Shown here: piece by piece, positions 53,897 through 63,715 of the stretch
How positions within the stretch are numbered: the first letter of the stretch is position 1
Layout of the letters: each line of letters opens with the position of its first letter
Source of the DNA: Aeromonas hydrophila subsp. hydrophila ATCC 7966
Lineage (GTDB): Bacteria; Pseudomonadota; Gammaproteobacteria; Enterobacterales; Aeromonadaceae
Direction of reading: 5' to 3'
DNA length: 64,000 nt
NCBI RefSeq assembly: GCF_000014805.1
Contig: NC_008570.1
Span: 3,105,001-3,169,000, forward strand
Made by a program: the position numbers and the translations under genes
The notes under the pieces: model-generated
Told to the model about the DNA's origin: nothing
Seen by the model: only the letters and a program-made list of their open reading frames with translations
The model's database searches: none

Positions 53897-56134
53897 TTAC
53901 AGAGAGCTGTATTTTTCACGCAACCGCTGACGGATGAACTCGGCCAGGGTATTGAACAAGAAGGTGAACACGAACAGCACGAAGGCAGCGAGGAACAGCA
54001 CTCGATAGTGCGAGCTGCCCACTTCCGATTCCGGCATCTCCACCGCGATGTTGGCGGCCAGGGTACGCAGCCCCTGGAACATGGAGAAGTCCATGATGGG
54101 CGTGTTGCCGGTGGCCATCAGCACTATCATGGTCTCGCCCACCGCGCGGCCAAGGCCCATCATCACCGCCGAGAAGATGCCCGGGCTCGCGGTGAGGATC
54201 ACCACCCGGCTCAGGGTCTGCCACGGGGTGGCCCCCAGAGCCAGCGAGCCCTGGGTGAGATGCTTGGGCACCGAGAAGACCGCGTCTTCGGCGATGGAGA
54301 AGATGGTCGGAATAACCGCAAAGCCCATGGCGATGCCCACCACCAGCGAGTTGCGCTGGTCGAACTTGATGCCCATCTCGTGAGTCAGCCAGATGCGCGA
54401 ATCCCCGTGCATGAAGGCGTTCTCGATGAGCGGGCTCACCGCGAAGGCGCCCCAGCCAATCAGCAGCAGCACCGGGATCAGCAAGATAGCGTGCCACCCT
54501 TCCGGCAACCAGGATTTGCCGCGCTCCGGCAGGTAGTTCCAGATCAAGGCGGTCAGCAGCATCCCCATCGGCAGCAGGATCAGCAGCAGCACCACCCCGG
54601 GCAGCGCCCCCTCGATGATGGGCGCCAGCCACAGACCGGCCAGGAAGCCCAGGATAACGGTCGGCAGCGCCGCCATGATCTCCACCGTCGGCTTGACGTA
54701 TTTACGCAACCCCGCCGACATGAAGTAGGCGGTGTAGATGGCACCGGCGACGCCGAGCGGCACCGCAAACACCATGGCATAGAAGGAGGCTTTCAAGGTA
54801 CCGAACACCAGCGGCACCAGGCTCAGCTTGGCTTCGAAGTCGTTGCTGGCGGAGGTGGACTGCCACACGTACTGAGGCTCGGGATAGCCTTCATACCACA
54901 CCTGTTGCCAGAGGGCCGACCAGGTCACCTCGGGGTGCTCGTTCTCCACTGCGAACAGCTTGAAGGCATCGCCCTGCTGCATCAGCAGCACGTTGTGACG
55001 GGGGGAGATGGCCAGGGCCGACAAGGCGCCGCCCTCCACCTTCTCGCTCAGCAGCTTGGTCTCGCCGGTGGCGTGGAAGAAGCTGACAGTGCCCTCTTTG
55101 TCGGCACTGATGAAGCCCTTGCGAAAGTGCTCCGGGGTCAGCTGCGCCACGGCACCATCGCCCTTGAAGTCACGGATCTGGGTAAACTGGCGCTTGCCAT
55201 CCCGGGCCACTTCGAACCACTGGGAGATGACGCCGTTGTCGTTGCCCACCAGCAGGGAGGAGGCGCCGGAGAGCAGCTCGACCCGGGTCACGTTGGCATT
55301 GGGGGCATTGATCTCCATGACATCGCGCAGGGAGATGTCATTGAGGTTGTGAATGTCGTAGACGGAGAGGCGGTTGCCTTCGCGCACGAACAGAATGCGC
55401 AGGTTGGGGGTCAGCAGCATCTGATCCACATGACGCGGCAGGGACGGGATGCTGTAGTTCTGGGCGCTCCACTCGATGTCACCGGAGAGGAAGTTCTCCT
55501 CGCCGCTCATCACCGCCATCACGCCACGACCATCGGCGGTCACGGCGGCGGTGGCCATCTTGTCCTTGGTGGCTTCAAACACCATCAGCGTCAGCGCCTT
55601 GCCCTGGGGGTCCACCACCACCGGCTCTTCGCCGAAGGGGGACTGCAGGCTGGGCTCGATGACCCGCACGTCGTTGGGATAGGAGACCTTGAAATAGGGC
55701 TGCACCACCTGGGCCTTGCCATCGGCAAAACCATAGGCGATGAGCTTCTGCCCTGGCGCGGGAGGGGCGACGGCGGTGATGTCACCCTTCACCTGCGCCT
55801 GACCCAGCACCTGGCCCACCTTGACCTTGCCATCCCCCTGGACGGCGAAGAAGTTGACCTGGCCTTTGTCGCTGAAGCGATAGCCAATCTCGTTCTGCTC
55901 TTCCACCCCGAGCCAGGCGGTCTTGCCCGCCACAGGCAAGGTAAATGACGCGGTCGGCTCCATCGTGGCGCCATTGAAGATGGGTTTCACCACATAGAGC
56001 AGATAGAAGAAAATGAGCAACAGGGCAACCAGCACCAGAGCACCACCCGTGGTGACCCCGTACTTGGCCAACTTATCCTTGATACGGCGCTTTCTGCTGC
56101 CCGCCATACCTAAGTTTATCGATTCCGATGACAT
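53897..56134 (-). CDS. pstC: Phosphate ABC transporter permease PstC (long form)
   Basis: 745 residues from the ATG at 56134, preceded by TGAGG. After an N-terminal TM helix (about 25-50), about 380 residues of periplasmic beta-rich sequence look like a beta-propeller (repeated segments such as RLSVYDIHNLNDISLRDV and SLLVGNDNGVISQW). The permease core is C-terminal (FGTLKASFYAMVFAVPLGVAG; EAA loop ALGATPWQTLSRVVILTASPG). E. coli PstC is about 319 residues. No pstS follows or precedes; the binding protein must be elsewhere. First gene of pstCAB-phoU, behind a Pho box. Confidence 0.95.
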   Translation of the reverse strand: MSSESINLGMAGSRKRRIKDKLAKYGVTTGGALVLVALLLIFFYLLYVVKPIFNGATMEPTASFTLPVAGKTAWLGVEEQNEIGYRFSDKGQVNFFAVQGDGKVKVGQVLGQAQVKGDITAVAPPAPGQKLIAYGFADGKAQVVQPYFKVSYPNDVRVIEPSLQSPFGEEPVVVDPQGKALTLMVFEATKDKMATAAVTADGRGVMAVMSGEENFLSGDIEWSAQNYSIPSLPRHVDQMLLTPNLRILFVREGNRLSVYDIHNLNDISLRDVMEINAPNANVTRVELLSGASSLLVGNDNGVISQWFEVARDGKRQFTQIRDFKGDGAVAQLTPEHFRKGFISADKEGTVSFFHATGETKLLSEKVEGGALSALAISPRHNVLLMQQGDAFKLFAVENEHPEVTWSALWQQVWYEGYPEPQYVWQSTSASNDFEAKLSLVPLVFGTLKASFYAMVFAVPLGVAGAIYTAYFMSAGLRKYVKPTVEIMAALPTVILGFLAGLWLAPIIEGALPGVVLLLILLPMGMLLTALIWNYLPERGKSWLPEGWHAILLIPVLLLIGWGAFAVSPLIENAFMHGDSRIWLTHEMGIKFDQRNSLVVGIAMGFAVIPTIFSIAEDAVFSVPKHLTQGSLALGATPWQTLSRVVILTASPGIFSAVMMGLGRAVGETMIVLMATGNTPIMDFSMFQGLRTLAANIAVEMPESEVGSSHYRVLFLAAFVLFVFTFLFNTLAEFIRQRLREKYSSL

Positions 56135-56166
56135 GCAAAACCTCAATGTGAGCTAGGCTTGGCGGC

Positions 56167-56200
56167 ATTATATGGCGGTTGCATGACAGTTTTGTTACAT
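56167..56200 (-). promoter_or_regulatory. Pho box and -10 upstream of pstC
   Basis: On the minus strand ATGTAAC-AAAA-CTGTCAT (56200-56183) is a PhoB-box pair; after 10 bases comes a perfect TATAAT (56172-56167). This is the E. coli phoA-type geometry, with the Pho box replacing the -35. It is about 33-66 bases before the pstC ATG. Predicts PhoB-P activation. Confidence 0.85.
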
Positions 56201-56340
56201 CAAGGCCCTCTGTGAAGAGGTTATTTTGAAGGGGCGTTCAGACCAGAGTTCGCTGGCAAACAGCATTGTCAACCATCTGTTTTATAAGAAGATATAGGAA
56301 AGTATAACGCGCGAAGGCGGCCTCGCCGACTTCGCCGTTC

Positions 56341-57274
<934 letters not shown>

Positions 57275-57397
57275 GCCTGCTTTAATATTCCTGCCGCAAC
57301 TGTCGTAGCACATCAGCAGACCGTCTAAATGCTCTTCCAGGGTGAACCTGTCGCAGAGTCACCACACAGTTGTGGTACAAATTTCATTCAGAACCGC

Positions 57398-57426
57398 TTG
57401 AAACCTTTCAAGAGTCCCGCTAGGAT
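57398..57426 (+). promoter_or_regulatory. Strong sigma-70-like promoter upstream of small ORF
   Basis: TTGAAA (57398-57403), a 17-base spacer and TAGGAT (57421-57426). It lies about 90-120 bases before the ATG at 57518 and has no other gene to serve. Confidence 0.65.
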
Positions 57427-57517
57427 ACGCAACTTTTCCGCCGGCAGTTCAAACAGGGAGGTGGGAGCGCGGGTGATGGAGTCACCGACCGGCTTGCAAT
57501 CAATGAGGCAAGCACCC

Positions 57518-57664
57518 ATGACCAAAGCAGTTGACATACAGCCCGAGTACGCCCCCCAGCCCCAACCGGCTACCGAGTCGGCAACCAATCAGTATGCCAC
57601 CGAACACGGCCCGGTGGTGCGGCTCGATGTCGTCGATCTGGCGGCCCCGGACGATGATTACTGA
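57518..57664 (+). CDS. Possible 48-residue small protein
   Basis: The frame is longer (from 57329) but the ATG at 57518 has GAGG about 10 bases upstream. The peptide is Pro/Gln/Ala-rich at first, then acidic, ending VVRLDVVDLAAPDDDY. No signal peptide or TM. Starts at 57476 or 57503 would add 14 or 5 residues. A candidate sigma-70 promoter lies upstream. I do not recognise a family; conservation in other Aeromonas genomes would decide. Confidence 0.4.
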   Translation: MTKAVDIQPEYAPQPQPATESATNQYATEHGPVVRLDVVDLAAPDDDY

Positions 57665-58380
57665 GCCGACGGCGCAGACATGTCGCTTTTGAACTACCGG
57701 GAGAAAATGGCAGTGGCACTGGAAATGGCGCCCCGTTTTACCTCCTTTGAGGGCCAGGATGGCCCGCTGACACAAATAACAACAAAATGCTGCATAACTA
57801 AACAATAGTAGTCATATCAACTACCACATCCCCTCCCCGCCCCCAGGTGCCTCATCCACCCAAGTGATACAAACCTACGTTATTGCGCCTCACTTTCTCA
57901 TCCTCTGCCGACCAGATCCCATTCGACCCCTTTTAGCCTGGATTGTTTTAAACAAACGTTCTCTCCTTAATGTCAGCAGGAGTTATATGCCTGCTGGGTT
58001 TACATCTTTCATTTCATACGTGTGTTTTTTAGAAGCTTGGAGTTAGGTCGGGATTTGTTTTTGCATTTGTAATTTTATTACGTAATAACTTACATGACTG
58101 CGTCCATGCTCCCCCTCACCATCCGCCACCGGCAGGGGATGAAAAACAAGAGCATAACCATCTGCATAGAGTTTTTACGCTAATCACATAAGTTCTTTAT
58201 AAACATCAACTTAACATCATGGCCAAAACGTGCGTTTTAAAAAACCTGTTGACGAATAGAGCAATATTTCGCACCTTATGAATCGTGTTGCCCCGTTGTT
58301 ACGGGAAGTTTGAAAAAACAGGGATCGACTTTAGTCGTAGTTAATTAGTTCAAAATGTAATTCTCAAAGGAGTGAACCCT
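57665..58380. promoter_or_regulatory. 716-bp AT-rich upstream region of aceBA
   Basis: From about 57780 the composition shifts to AT-rich with runs such as TTACGTAATAACTTA, unlike the coding neighbours. The only long ORF (57864-58046) lacks a ribosome-binding site and homology. AAAGGAG at 58366-58372 is the aceB ribosome-binding site. The region probably carries the aceBA promoter and its regulators (IclR-, CRP- or H-NS-type sites are plausible), but I could not resolve one. Confidence 0.5.
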
Positions 58381-59988
58381 ATGTCGGCACCGGCCCAGAC
58401 CCACTGCAGCGCTCGTCTGCGCATCCAGGGCGAGACGCATCCCGATTACGCGCAAATTCTGACGCCGGATGCGGTGGCCCTGGTATCCGAACTGGTGGAA
58501 CGCTTTGCTCCCCAACGGGACGAATTGTTGAAACAACGTGTGGCGCGCCAGGCCCGCATCGACGGCGGCGAGCTGCCCGATTTTCTGCCTGAAACCGCCC
58601 ACATCCGCGCCGGAGACTGGACGGTGCGCGGCATTCCCGCCGACCTGCAAGATCGCCGCGTGGAGATCACCGGCCCGGTCGAGCGCAAGATGGTGATCAA
58701 CGCCCTCAACGCCAACGTCAAGGTGTTCATGGCGGACTTCGAGGATTCGCTGGCACCGGCCTGGAACAAGGTGATCGAGGGTCAGATCAACCTGCGCGAT
58801 GCGGTCAACGGCACCGTCTCCTACACCAGCCCGGAAGGGAAGGCTTATACCCTGAACGCCGATCCGGCCGTGCTTATCTGCCGGGTGCGCGGTCTGCATC
58901 TGCCGGAAAAACATGTCACCTTCGATGGCGCCCCCATTCCCGGCGGCCTGTTCGACTTCGCTCTCTACTTCCTGCACAACTATCAGGCACTGCTGGCCAA
59001 GGGCTCTGGCCCCTACTTCTACGTACCCAAGCTGCAGAGCCATCTGGAAGGGCGCTGGTGGAGCGAAGTGTTCGCCTGGACCGAGGACAAATTCGGCCTG
59101 CCCCGCGGCACCATCAAGGCCACCGTGCTCATCGAAACCCTGCCAGCGGTGTTCGAGATGGACGAGCTGCTCTATCAGATGAAGGATCACATCGTCGCCC
59201 TCAACTGCGGCCGCTGGGATTACATCTTCAGCTACATCAAAACTTTGAAGAACCACCCTGATCGCGTCCTGCCGGACCGCCAGGTCGTGACCATGGACAA
59301 ACCGTTCCTGTCCGCCTATTCGCGGCTGCTGATCAAGACCTGCCACAAGCGCGGCGCGCTGGCGATGGGTGGCATGGCGGCCTTTATCCCGGCGAAAGAT
59401 CCTGCCGTGAATGAACAGGTATTTGCCAAGGTGAAGGCTGATAAAGAGCGTGAAGCCAACAACGGCCACGACGGTACCTGGGTGGCCCACCCCGGTCTCG
59501 CCGATACCGCCATGGCGGTGTTCAACGCCGCCATCCCGGCTGGTGCCAGCAACCAGATCGGCGTGCTGCGCGAGCAGGATGCTCCCATCACGGCCGCCGA
59601 GCTGCTGGCCCCCTGCGAGGGCGAGCGCACCGAGGCAGGCATGCGCACCAACATCCGGGTGGCGCTGCAATACCTGGAAGCCTGGATCAACGGCAACGGC
59701 TGCGTGCCCATCTACGGTCTGATGGAAGACGCCGCCACCGCCGAGATCTCCCGCACCTCCATCTGGCAGTGGATCCGCCACGGCAAGAGCCTGTCGAACG
59801 GCAAGGTGGTGACCAAGGATCTGTTCCGCCAGATGCTGGCCGAGGAGCAGGAGGTGGTCAAAGCCGAAGTGGGGGCCGAGCGCTGGCAGGCAGGCCGCTT
59901 CGCCGAGGCGAGCGAGCTGATGGAACAGATCACCTGCGCCGATACTCTGATCGATTTTCTGACGCTGCCCGGTTACGAGCGGCTCTGA
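58381..59988 (+). CDS. aceB: Malate synthase A
   Basis: 535 residues from the ATG at 58381 (AAAGGAG 8 bases upstream; a GTG at 58372 is less likely). Condenses glyoxylate and acetyl-CoA to malate in the glyoxylate shunt. Motifs: FMADFEDSLAPAWNKV (metal Asp/Glu), KDHIVALNCGRWDYIFSYIK (signature), MGGMAAFIP, and GLMEDAATAEISRTSIWQWI near the C-terminus. Length matches E. coli AceB (533). It is followed by aceA after 75 bases. Confidence 0.97.
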   Translation: MSAPAQTHCSARLRIQGETHPDYAQILTPDAVALVSELVERFAPQRDELLKQRVARQARIDGGELPDFLPETAHIRAGDWTVRGIPADLQDRRVEITGPVERKMVINALNANVKVFMADFEDSLAPAWNKVIEGQINLRDAVNGTVSYTSPEGKAYTLNADPAVLICRVRGLHLPEKHVTFDGAPIPGGLFDFALYFLHNYQALLAKGSGPYFYVPKLQSHLEGRWWSEVFAWTEDKFGLPRGTIKATVLIETLPAVFEMDELLYQMKDHIVALNCGRWDYIFSYIKTLKNHPDRVLPDRQVVTMDKPFLSAYSRLLIKTCHKRGALAMGGMAAFIPAKDPAVNEQVFAKVKADKEREANNGHDGTWVAHPGLADTAMAVFNAAIPAGASNQIGVLREQDAPITAAELLAPCEGERTEAGMRTNIRVALQYLEAWINGNGCVPIYGLMEDAATAEISRTSIWQWIRHGKSLSNGKVVTKDLFRQMLAEEQEVVKAEVGAERWQAGRFAEASELMEQITCADTLIDFLTLPGYERL

Positions 59989-60063
59989 ACTACGGGCCTC
60001 CCCAGCGGGGCTCGCCAATAACAAGTCAATGGAAACGTGAAATCAATGAAAGAGGGAACTGAT

Positions 60064-61377
60064 ATGGCACTGACCCGTGAGCAACAGATCCAGGCTATCG
60101 AGAAAGACTGGGCGGAAAACCCCCGCTGGAAAGGGATCAAGCGCGGCTACAGCGCCGAAGACGTGGTAAACCTGCGTGGCAGCCTGCAACCGGTGCACAC
60201 CCTGGCCCAGCGCGGTGCCGACAAGCTGTGGGAACTGATCCACGGCGGCGCCAAGAAAGGCTATGTAAACTGCCTCGGCGCGCTGACTGGCGGTCAGGCG
60301 GTGCAACAGGCCAAGGCGGGCATCGAGGCAATTTACCTCTCCGGCTGGCAGGTGGCGGCGGACAACAACCTCTCCTCCACCATGTACCCGGATCAGTCCC
60401 TCTACCCGGCCAACTCGGTGCCGTCGGTGGTGGAGCGCATCAACAACTCCTTCGCCCGTGCCGACCAGATCCAGTGGGCCAACAAGGTGGGCCCGCAGGA
60501 CAAGGGCTTCATCGACTACTTCCTGCCTATCGTGGCGGATGCCGAAGCCGGTTTCGGCGGCGTGCTGAACGCCTTTGAGCTGATGAAGGGGATGATTGAA
60601 GCGGGCGCCGCCGGCGTGCACTTCGAAGATCAGCTCGCCTCCGTCAAGAAGTGCGGCCACATGGGCGGCAAGGTGCTGGTGCCGAGCCAGGAAGCGGTGC
60701 AGAAGTTGATCGCGGCCCGTCTGGCAGCCGACGTCTGCGGCACCACCACCCTGGTGATCGCCCGTACCGACGCCAACGCCGCCGACCTGCTGACCACGGA
60801 TGCCGATCCGTACGATGCTGGCTTCCTGACCGGTGAGCGCACCTCAGAAGGCTTCTACAAGGTGCAGGCCGGTATCGAACAGGCCATCTCCCGCGGTCTG
60901 GCGTATGCCCCTTACGCCGACATGGTGTGGTGCGAAACCGCCAAGCCGGATCTGGACGAGGCGCGCAAGTTTGCCGAAGCCATCAAGGCCCAGTACCCGG
61001 ACAAGATCCTGGCCTACAACTGCTCGCCGAGTTTCAACTGGAAGAAAAACCTGGACGATGCCACCATCGCCCGCTTCCAGCAGGAGCTGTCCGACATGGG
61101 CTACAAGTACCAGTTCATCACCCTGGCGGGCATCCACAACATGTGGTTCCACATGTACGAGCTGGCCTACCAGTACGCCCGTGGCGAGGGGATGAAGCAC
61201 TATGTCGAAATGGTGCAGCAGCCGGAATTCGCCGCTGCCGAGCGCGGTTACACCTTCGTGGCACACCAGCAGGAAGTGGGTACCGGTTACTTCGACAAGG
61301 TCACCACCGTCATTCAGGGCGGCCAATCCTCGGTGACCGCCCTGACCGGCTCGACCGAAGAAGATCAGTTCCACTGA
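60064..61377 (+). CDS. aceA: Isocitrate lyase
   Basis: 437 residues from the ATG at 60064 (GAGGG upstream). Cleaves isocitrate to succinate and glyoxylate. The catalytic signature KKCGHMGGK has its Cys at about residue 197; substrate-binding segments [18 protein letters not shown] and NCSPSFNW are present. Length matches E. coli AceA (434). aceK does not follow; a terminator does. Confidence 0.97.
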   Translation: MALTREQQIQAIEKDWAENPRWKGIKRGYSAEDVVNLRGSLQPVHTLAQRGADKLWELIHGGAKKGYVNCLGALTGGQAVQQAKAGIEAIYLSGWQVAADNNLSSTMYPDQSLYPANSVPSVVERINNSFARADQIQWANKVGPQDKGFIDYFLPIVADAEAGFGGVLNAFELMKGMIEAGAAGVHFEDQLASVKKCGHMGGKVLVPSQEAVQKLIAARLAADVCGTTTLVIARTDANAADLLTTDADPYDAGFLTGERTSEGFYKVQAGIEQAISRGLAYAPYADMVWCETAKPDLDEARKFAEAIKAQYPDKILAYNCSPSFNWKKNLDDATIARFQQELSDMGYKYQFITLAGIHNMWFHMYELAYQYARGEGMKHYVEMVQQPEFAAAERGYTFVAHQQEVGTGYFDKVTTVIQGGQSSVTALTGSTEEDQFH

Positions 61378-61413
61378 TAGGCAGAACTCTTTGAGAGAGT
61401 CCTTGAGATAGCA

Positions 61414-61446
61414 AAACCCCGGCCACTGGCCGGGGTTTCTTTTTTG
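61414..61446 (+). terminator. Terminator after aceA
   Basis: 11-bp stem AAACCCCGGCC/GGCCGGGGTTT with 3-base loop and CTTTTTTT. Confidence 0.93.
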
Positions 61447-61484
61447 AAAGGCCCTTCTCCCGAAGGGAGAAGGAACAAAGCGAT

Positions 61485-61627
61485 AGAACCTGTTCACGGT
61501 CTGTGACGAGAGGTCGTCAGCAAGGTGAAGAGCAGCGCAGGAACCGGAGTGTATATGGATACATGAGGATTCCGAGCAGCACATGAGCCTTGCTCACGGC
61601 CTCACAGTAAGAACGTGACCAGGTTCT
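61485..61627. repeat. ERIC/IRU-like 143-bp imperfect palindrome
   Basis: The ends AGAACCTGTTCACG and CGTGACCAGGTTCT are inverted repeats, and most of the element folds back on itself: the centre GGAACCGGAGTGTAT-atgg-ATACATGAGGATTCC is the innermost hairpin. Size, single-copy-in-spacer position and the TACATGAGGATTCCGAGCA core resemble ERIC/IRU elements of Vibrionaceae and Enterobacterales. It ends exactly at the hda stop codon. A further hairpin at 61453-61472 (CCTTCTCCC/GGGAGAAGG) may be the hda terminator. Confidence 0.7.
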
Positions 61628-62328
61628 CAGAGCTCGAGGATCTCTTTGACAAAGGGAATGGTCAGCTTGCGCTTGGCACGGAAGGAAGCATTGTCGAGCT
61701 GATTGAGAGTGGTGAGCAGGGTGCGCATGTCGCGCGAGAGGCGGTTGAGCAGGAAGCGGCCCACGTCGATGGGCAGTTTGAAGCCCCGCAGCTCGGCACG
61801 CAGCTGCAGGGCACTGAGCTTGCCTTCATCGTCCAGCTCGTCGAGATGGAAACTCACTCCCCAGTCGAGGCGCGAGGCGAGATCCGGCAGTTGCAGCCCC
61901 AGTTTGCGCGGTGCGCTGCAACCGGTCACCACCAGGGTACCCTCGCCCTTCTCCTGCCAGCGGTTGTAAAAATCGAACAGGGCCCGCTCCCACAGCGCAT
62001 TGCCGGCGATCGCCTCCAGGCTGTCGAGGCAGACCAGCGGCAGGCTTTCGAGGGCGTCGAGCATGCTGGGGTCGAGCTGTTCGAACTGATCGAGGGAGAG
62101 ATAAGCGGCTGCGGCGTCGCGGGCATTGACCTCGGCGCAGGTAGCATGCAGCAGATGGGAGCGGCCCGATCCCTTGGCCCCCCAGAAATAGAGGAAAGGT
62201 GAGCCCTGACCAATGGCCGCATTTTTGAGGGCGGTGATCAGATGAGCATTGTTGCCGGGATAAAAACTGACGAAGGTTTCATCATCCGGTAGTTGTACGG
62301 CTAAAGACAGTTGGGCCGGTTGCTTCAC
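61627..62328 (-). CDS. hda: DnaA regulatory inactivator Hda
   Basis: 233 residues from the GTG at 62328, giving the exact E. coli length; no good ribosome-binding site is seen, and an ATG at 62370 (247 residues) is an alternative. Hda with the beta-clamp stimulates DnaA-ATP hydrolysis after initiation. The N-terminus has a clamp-binding motif QLSLAVQ; AAA+ features: Walker-like GAKGSGRSHLLHA (as in Hda, degenerate Lys replaced by Arg), sensor/arg-finger region LPDLASRLDWG and C-terminal KLTIPFVKEIL. An ERIC-like element ends at its stop. Confidence 0.92.
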   Translation of the reverse strand: MKQPAQLSLAVQLPDDETFVSFYPGNNAHLITALKNAAIGQGSPFLYFWGAKGSGRSHLLHATCAEVNARDAAAAYLSLDQFEQLDPSMLDALESLPLVCLDSLEAIAGNALWERALFDFYNRWQEKGEGTLVVTGCSAPRKLGLQLPDLASRLDWGVSFHLDELDDEGKLSALQLRAELRGFKLPIDVGRFLLNRLSRDMRTLLTTLNQLDNASFRAKRKLTIPFVKEILEL

Positions 62329-62427
62329 TCGTTGGGCTTTGACTGTGACATTTGCGGGCAAGTGTATCATCGCGAAGGCGGATAGAGAACCGCCCGGACG
62401 ATGCCGGGCGGTGTGGATCCTCATAAA

Positions 62428-62561
62428 GGATCCAGGCTGCGACCATTGCTAACGCAAGCGGCTACTCCTTGGCCGGCGCGAAAAACCGCACTCTGGACCC
62501 AAGCTGGTTGTGCGCGGACAGCCGGTCAGGATCTTCGCCAGGATCAGGGCTGCGACCATTG
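62428..62561. repeat. Short direct repeat derived from the end of the DUF2066 gene
   Basis: GGATC(CA/AG)GGCTGCGACCATTG (21 bases, 19 identical) occurs at 62428-62448 and 62541-62561, period 113. The second copy contains the stop codon and last codons of the DUF2066 gene (SQP); the first is in the 5' leader of hda. It looks like a small slipped duplication. Confidence 0.7.
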
Positions 62562-63572
62562 ATAGCTCAGCCCCTCGGGGGTATCCGCCAGCTGGCGCAG
62601 TCGGCTCTCCAGCTGCAGCCCGCGGATGAGCTCGGCCTTGTCCCCTTGCAGGCTCAGGTTGAAGGTCACCTTGTCCCCCTCCAGTTTGCCAATCTCCACC
62701 TTGGTGACGCTGGCCATCCCCTGCAGCATCTTCTGCACCGTGATCATGCCGTCGATGCCGGACAACCCCTCCACCACCAGTGTCTGGCTGGAGGCAACCC
62801 CCGAGATGCGCGCCCCGTAGTTCTGCACCAGCCAGCCTGCCAGGGCATCGGCGAACGTCTGCGCCACCTCGGCCTGGGTGCCGGCGCCCTCGCCCTTGGT
62901 CAGTTCGCTCAGCTCACCGCCCGCTTTGGGGCCGTAGAGTCCCCAGTCGATGCTCCACTTTCCTTCCTCCTTGCCATCGGGCGTCAGCTTGCCCAACACC
63001 ACCATCTCGGCGCCATAACGCTGGCTCGCCTTGAGGATGGGGTCGGCGAAGCGGCCCCAGACGTCGGTGGCGTTGACCGCCATGTTGTCGTCCAAGTCCA
63101 TCAGCGGAATGCTGACCGGCAGCCCCATCGCCTGGCTCTGGGTACGCAGGGCGGCAGCCCAGCCATCGCTGGACTGATCCGGCAGAATGCGCCGCTCCCC
63201 TTCATTGATCACCAGCCAGATGGCGACCTGCGGCCGAGCCGGACCCAGCAGGGCGAACTTGCTCTCGGCCACCAGGGCATTGACCTTGGCCACATCGAAA
63301 TCGGCCTTGAGAAACTTCACCGGCCCCACGTCCTGATAACCGTAGTGCTGCACGAATTCGCCGGGGGCCGCCAGCGCCTTGACCACCGCCGGCTGGGTCA
63401 GGATGTCGCGCTTGCCGGTCACCTTGATCAGCACCTCGCCCAGGGCCTGGGACTGGGCCGCCGCCATGTCGCCGCTGGTGGGCGCCTTGCCCTGATAGAG
63501 ATCGGTCACCTGGGCGGCCGACACCATGAATGACAAGCCGCAGCAGAGGGCGGTCACAACACGTTTGAGCAT
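62544..63572 (-). CDS. DUF2066 domain-containing exported protein
   Basis: 342 residues with a signal peptide (MLKRVVTALCCGLSFMVSA, cleaved before AQVTD). The DUF2066 layout: an N-terminal region with ALGEVLIKVTGKRDIL, then a beta-rich middle (PLMDLDDNMAVNATDVWGRF; AEMVVLGKLTP) and a C-terminal domain. Function is unknown; these genes lie beside hda in many gammaproteobacteria. Transcribed after upp in the same direction, with a GC-rich hairpin between. Confidence 0.88.
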   Translation of the reverse strand: MLKRVVTALCCGLSFMVSAAQVTDLYQGKAPTSGDMAAAQSQALGEVLIKVTGKRDILTQPAVVKALAAPGEFVQHYGYQDVGPVKFLKADFDVAKVNALVAESKFALLGPARPQVAIWLVINEGERRILPDQSSDGWAAALRTQSQAMGLPVSIPLMDLDDNMAVNATDVWGRFADPILKASQRYGAEMVVLGKLTPDGKEEGKWSIDWGLYGPKAGGELSELTKGEGAGTQAEVAQTFADALAGWLVQNYGARISGVASSQTLVVEGLSGIDGMITVQKMLQGMASVTKVEIGKLEGDKVTFNLSLQGDKAELIRGLQLESRLRQLADTPEGLSYQWSQP

Positions 63573-63652
63573 GAGAGGAGTCTCGAAATGGGAGATGGTG
63601 CTTATGGTAGCGGCAAGGCGCGCATGGCAGCAAGCCGGGGCGGGAGAAACAG

Positions 63653-63677
63653 CGGAGCCGGCGGGATGCCGGCTCCG
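63653..63677 (-). terminator. Terminator-like hairpin after upp
   Basis: 10-bp stem CGGAGCCGGC/GCCGGCTCCG with 5-base loop, downstream of upp on the minus strand. T-tail is weak (CTGTTTCTC). Confidence 0.65.
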
Positions 63678-63715
63678 TTTGCGCGCCTGCTGGCACGCGA
63701 TGAGGCGATCGAGGC

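Noticed and set aside
53864..55948. 694-codon plus-strand frame opposite pstC
   Set aside because: Antisense shadow; pstC is supported by permease motifs and a Pho box.
57864..58046. 60-codon ORF upstream of aceB
   Set aside because: AT-rich region, no ribosome-binding site, no recognisable pattern.
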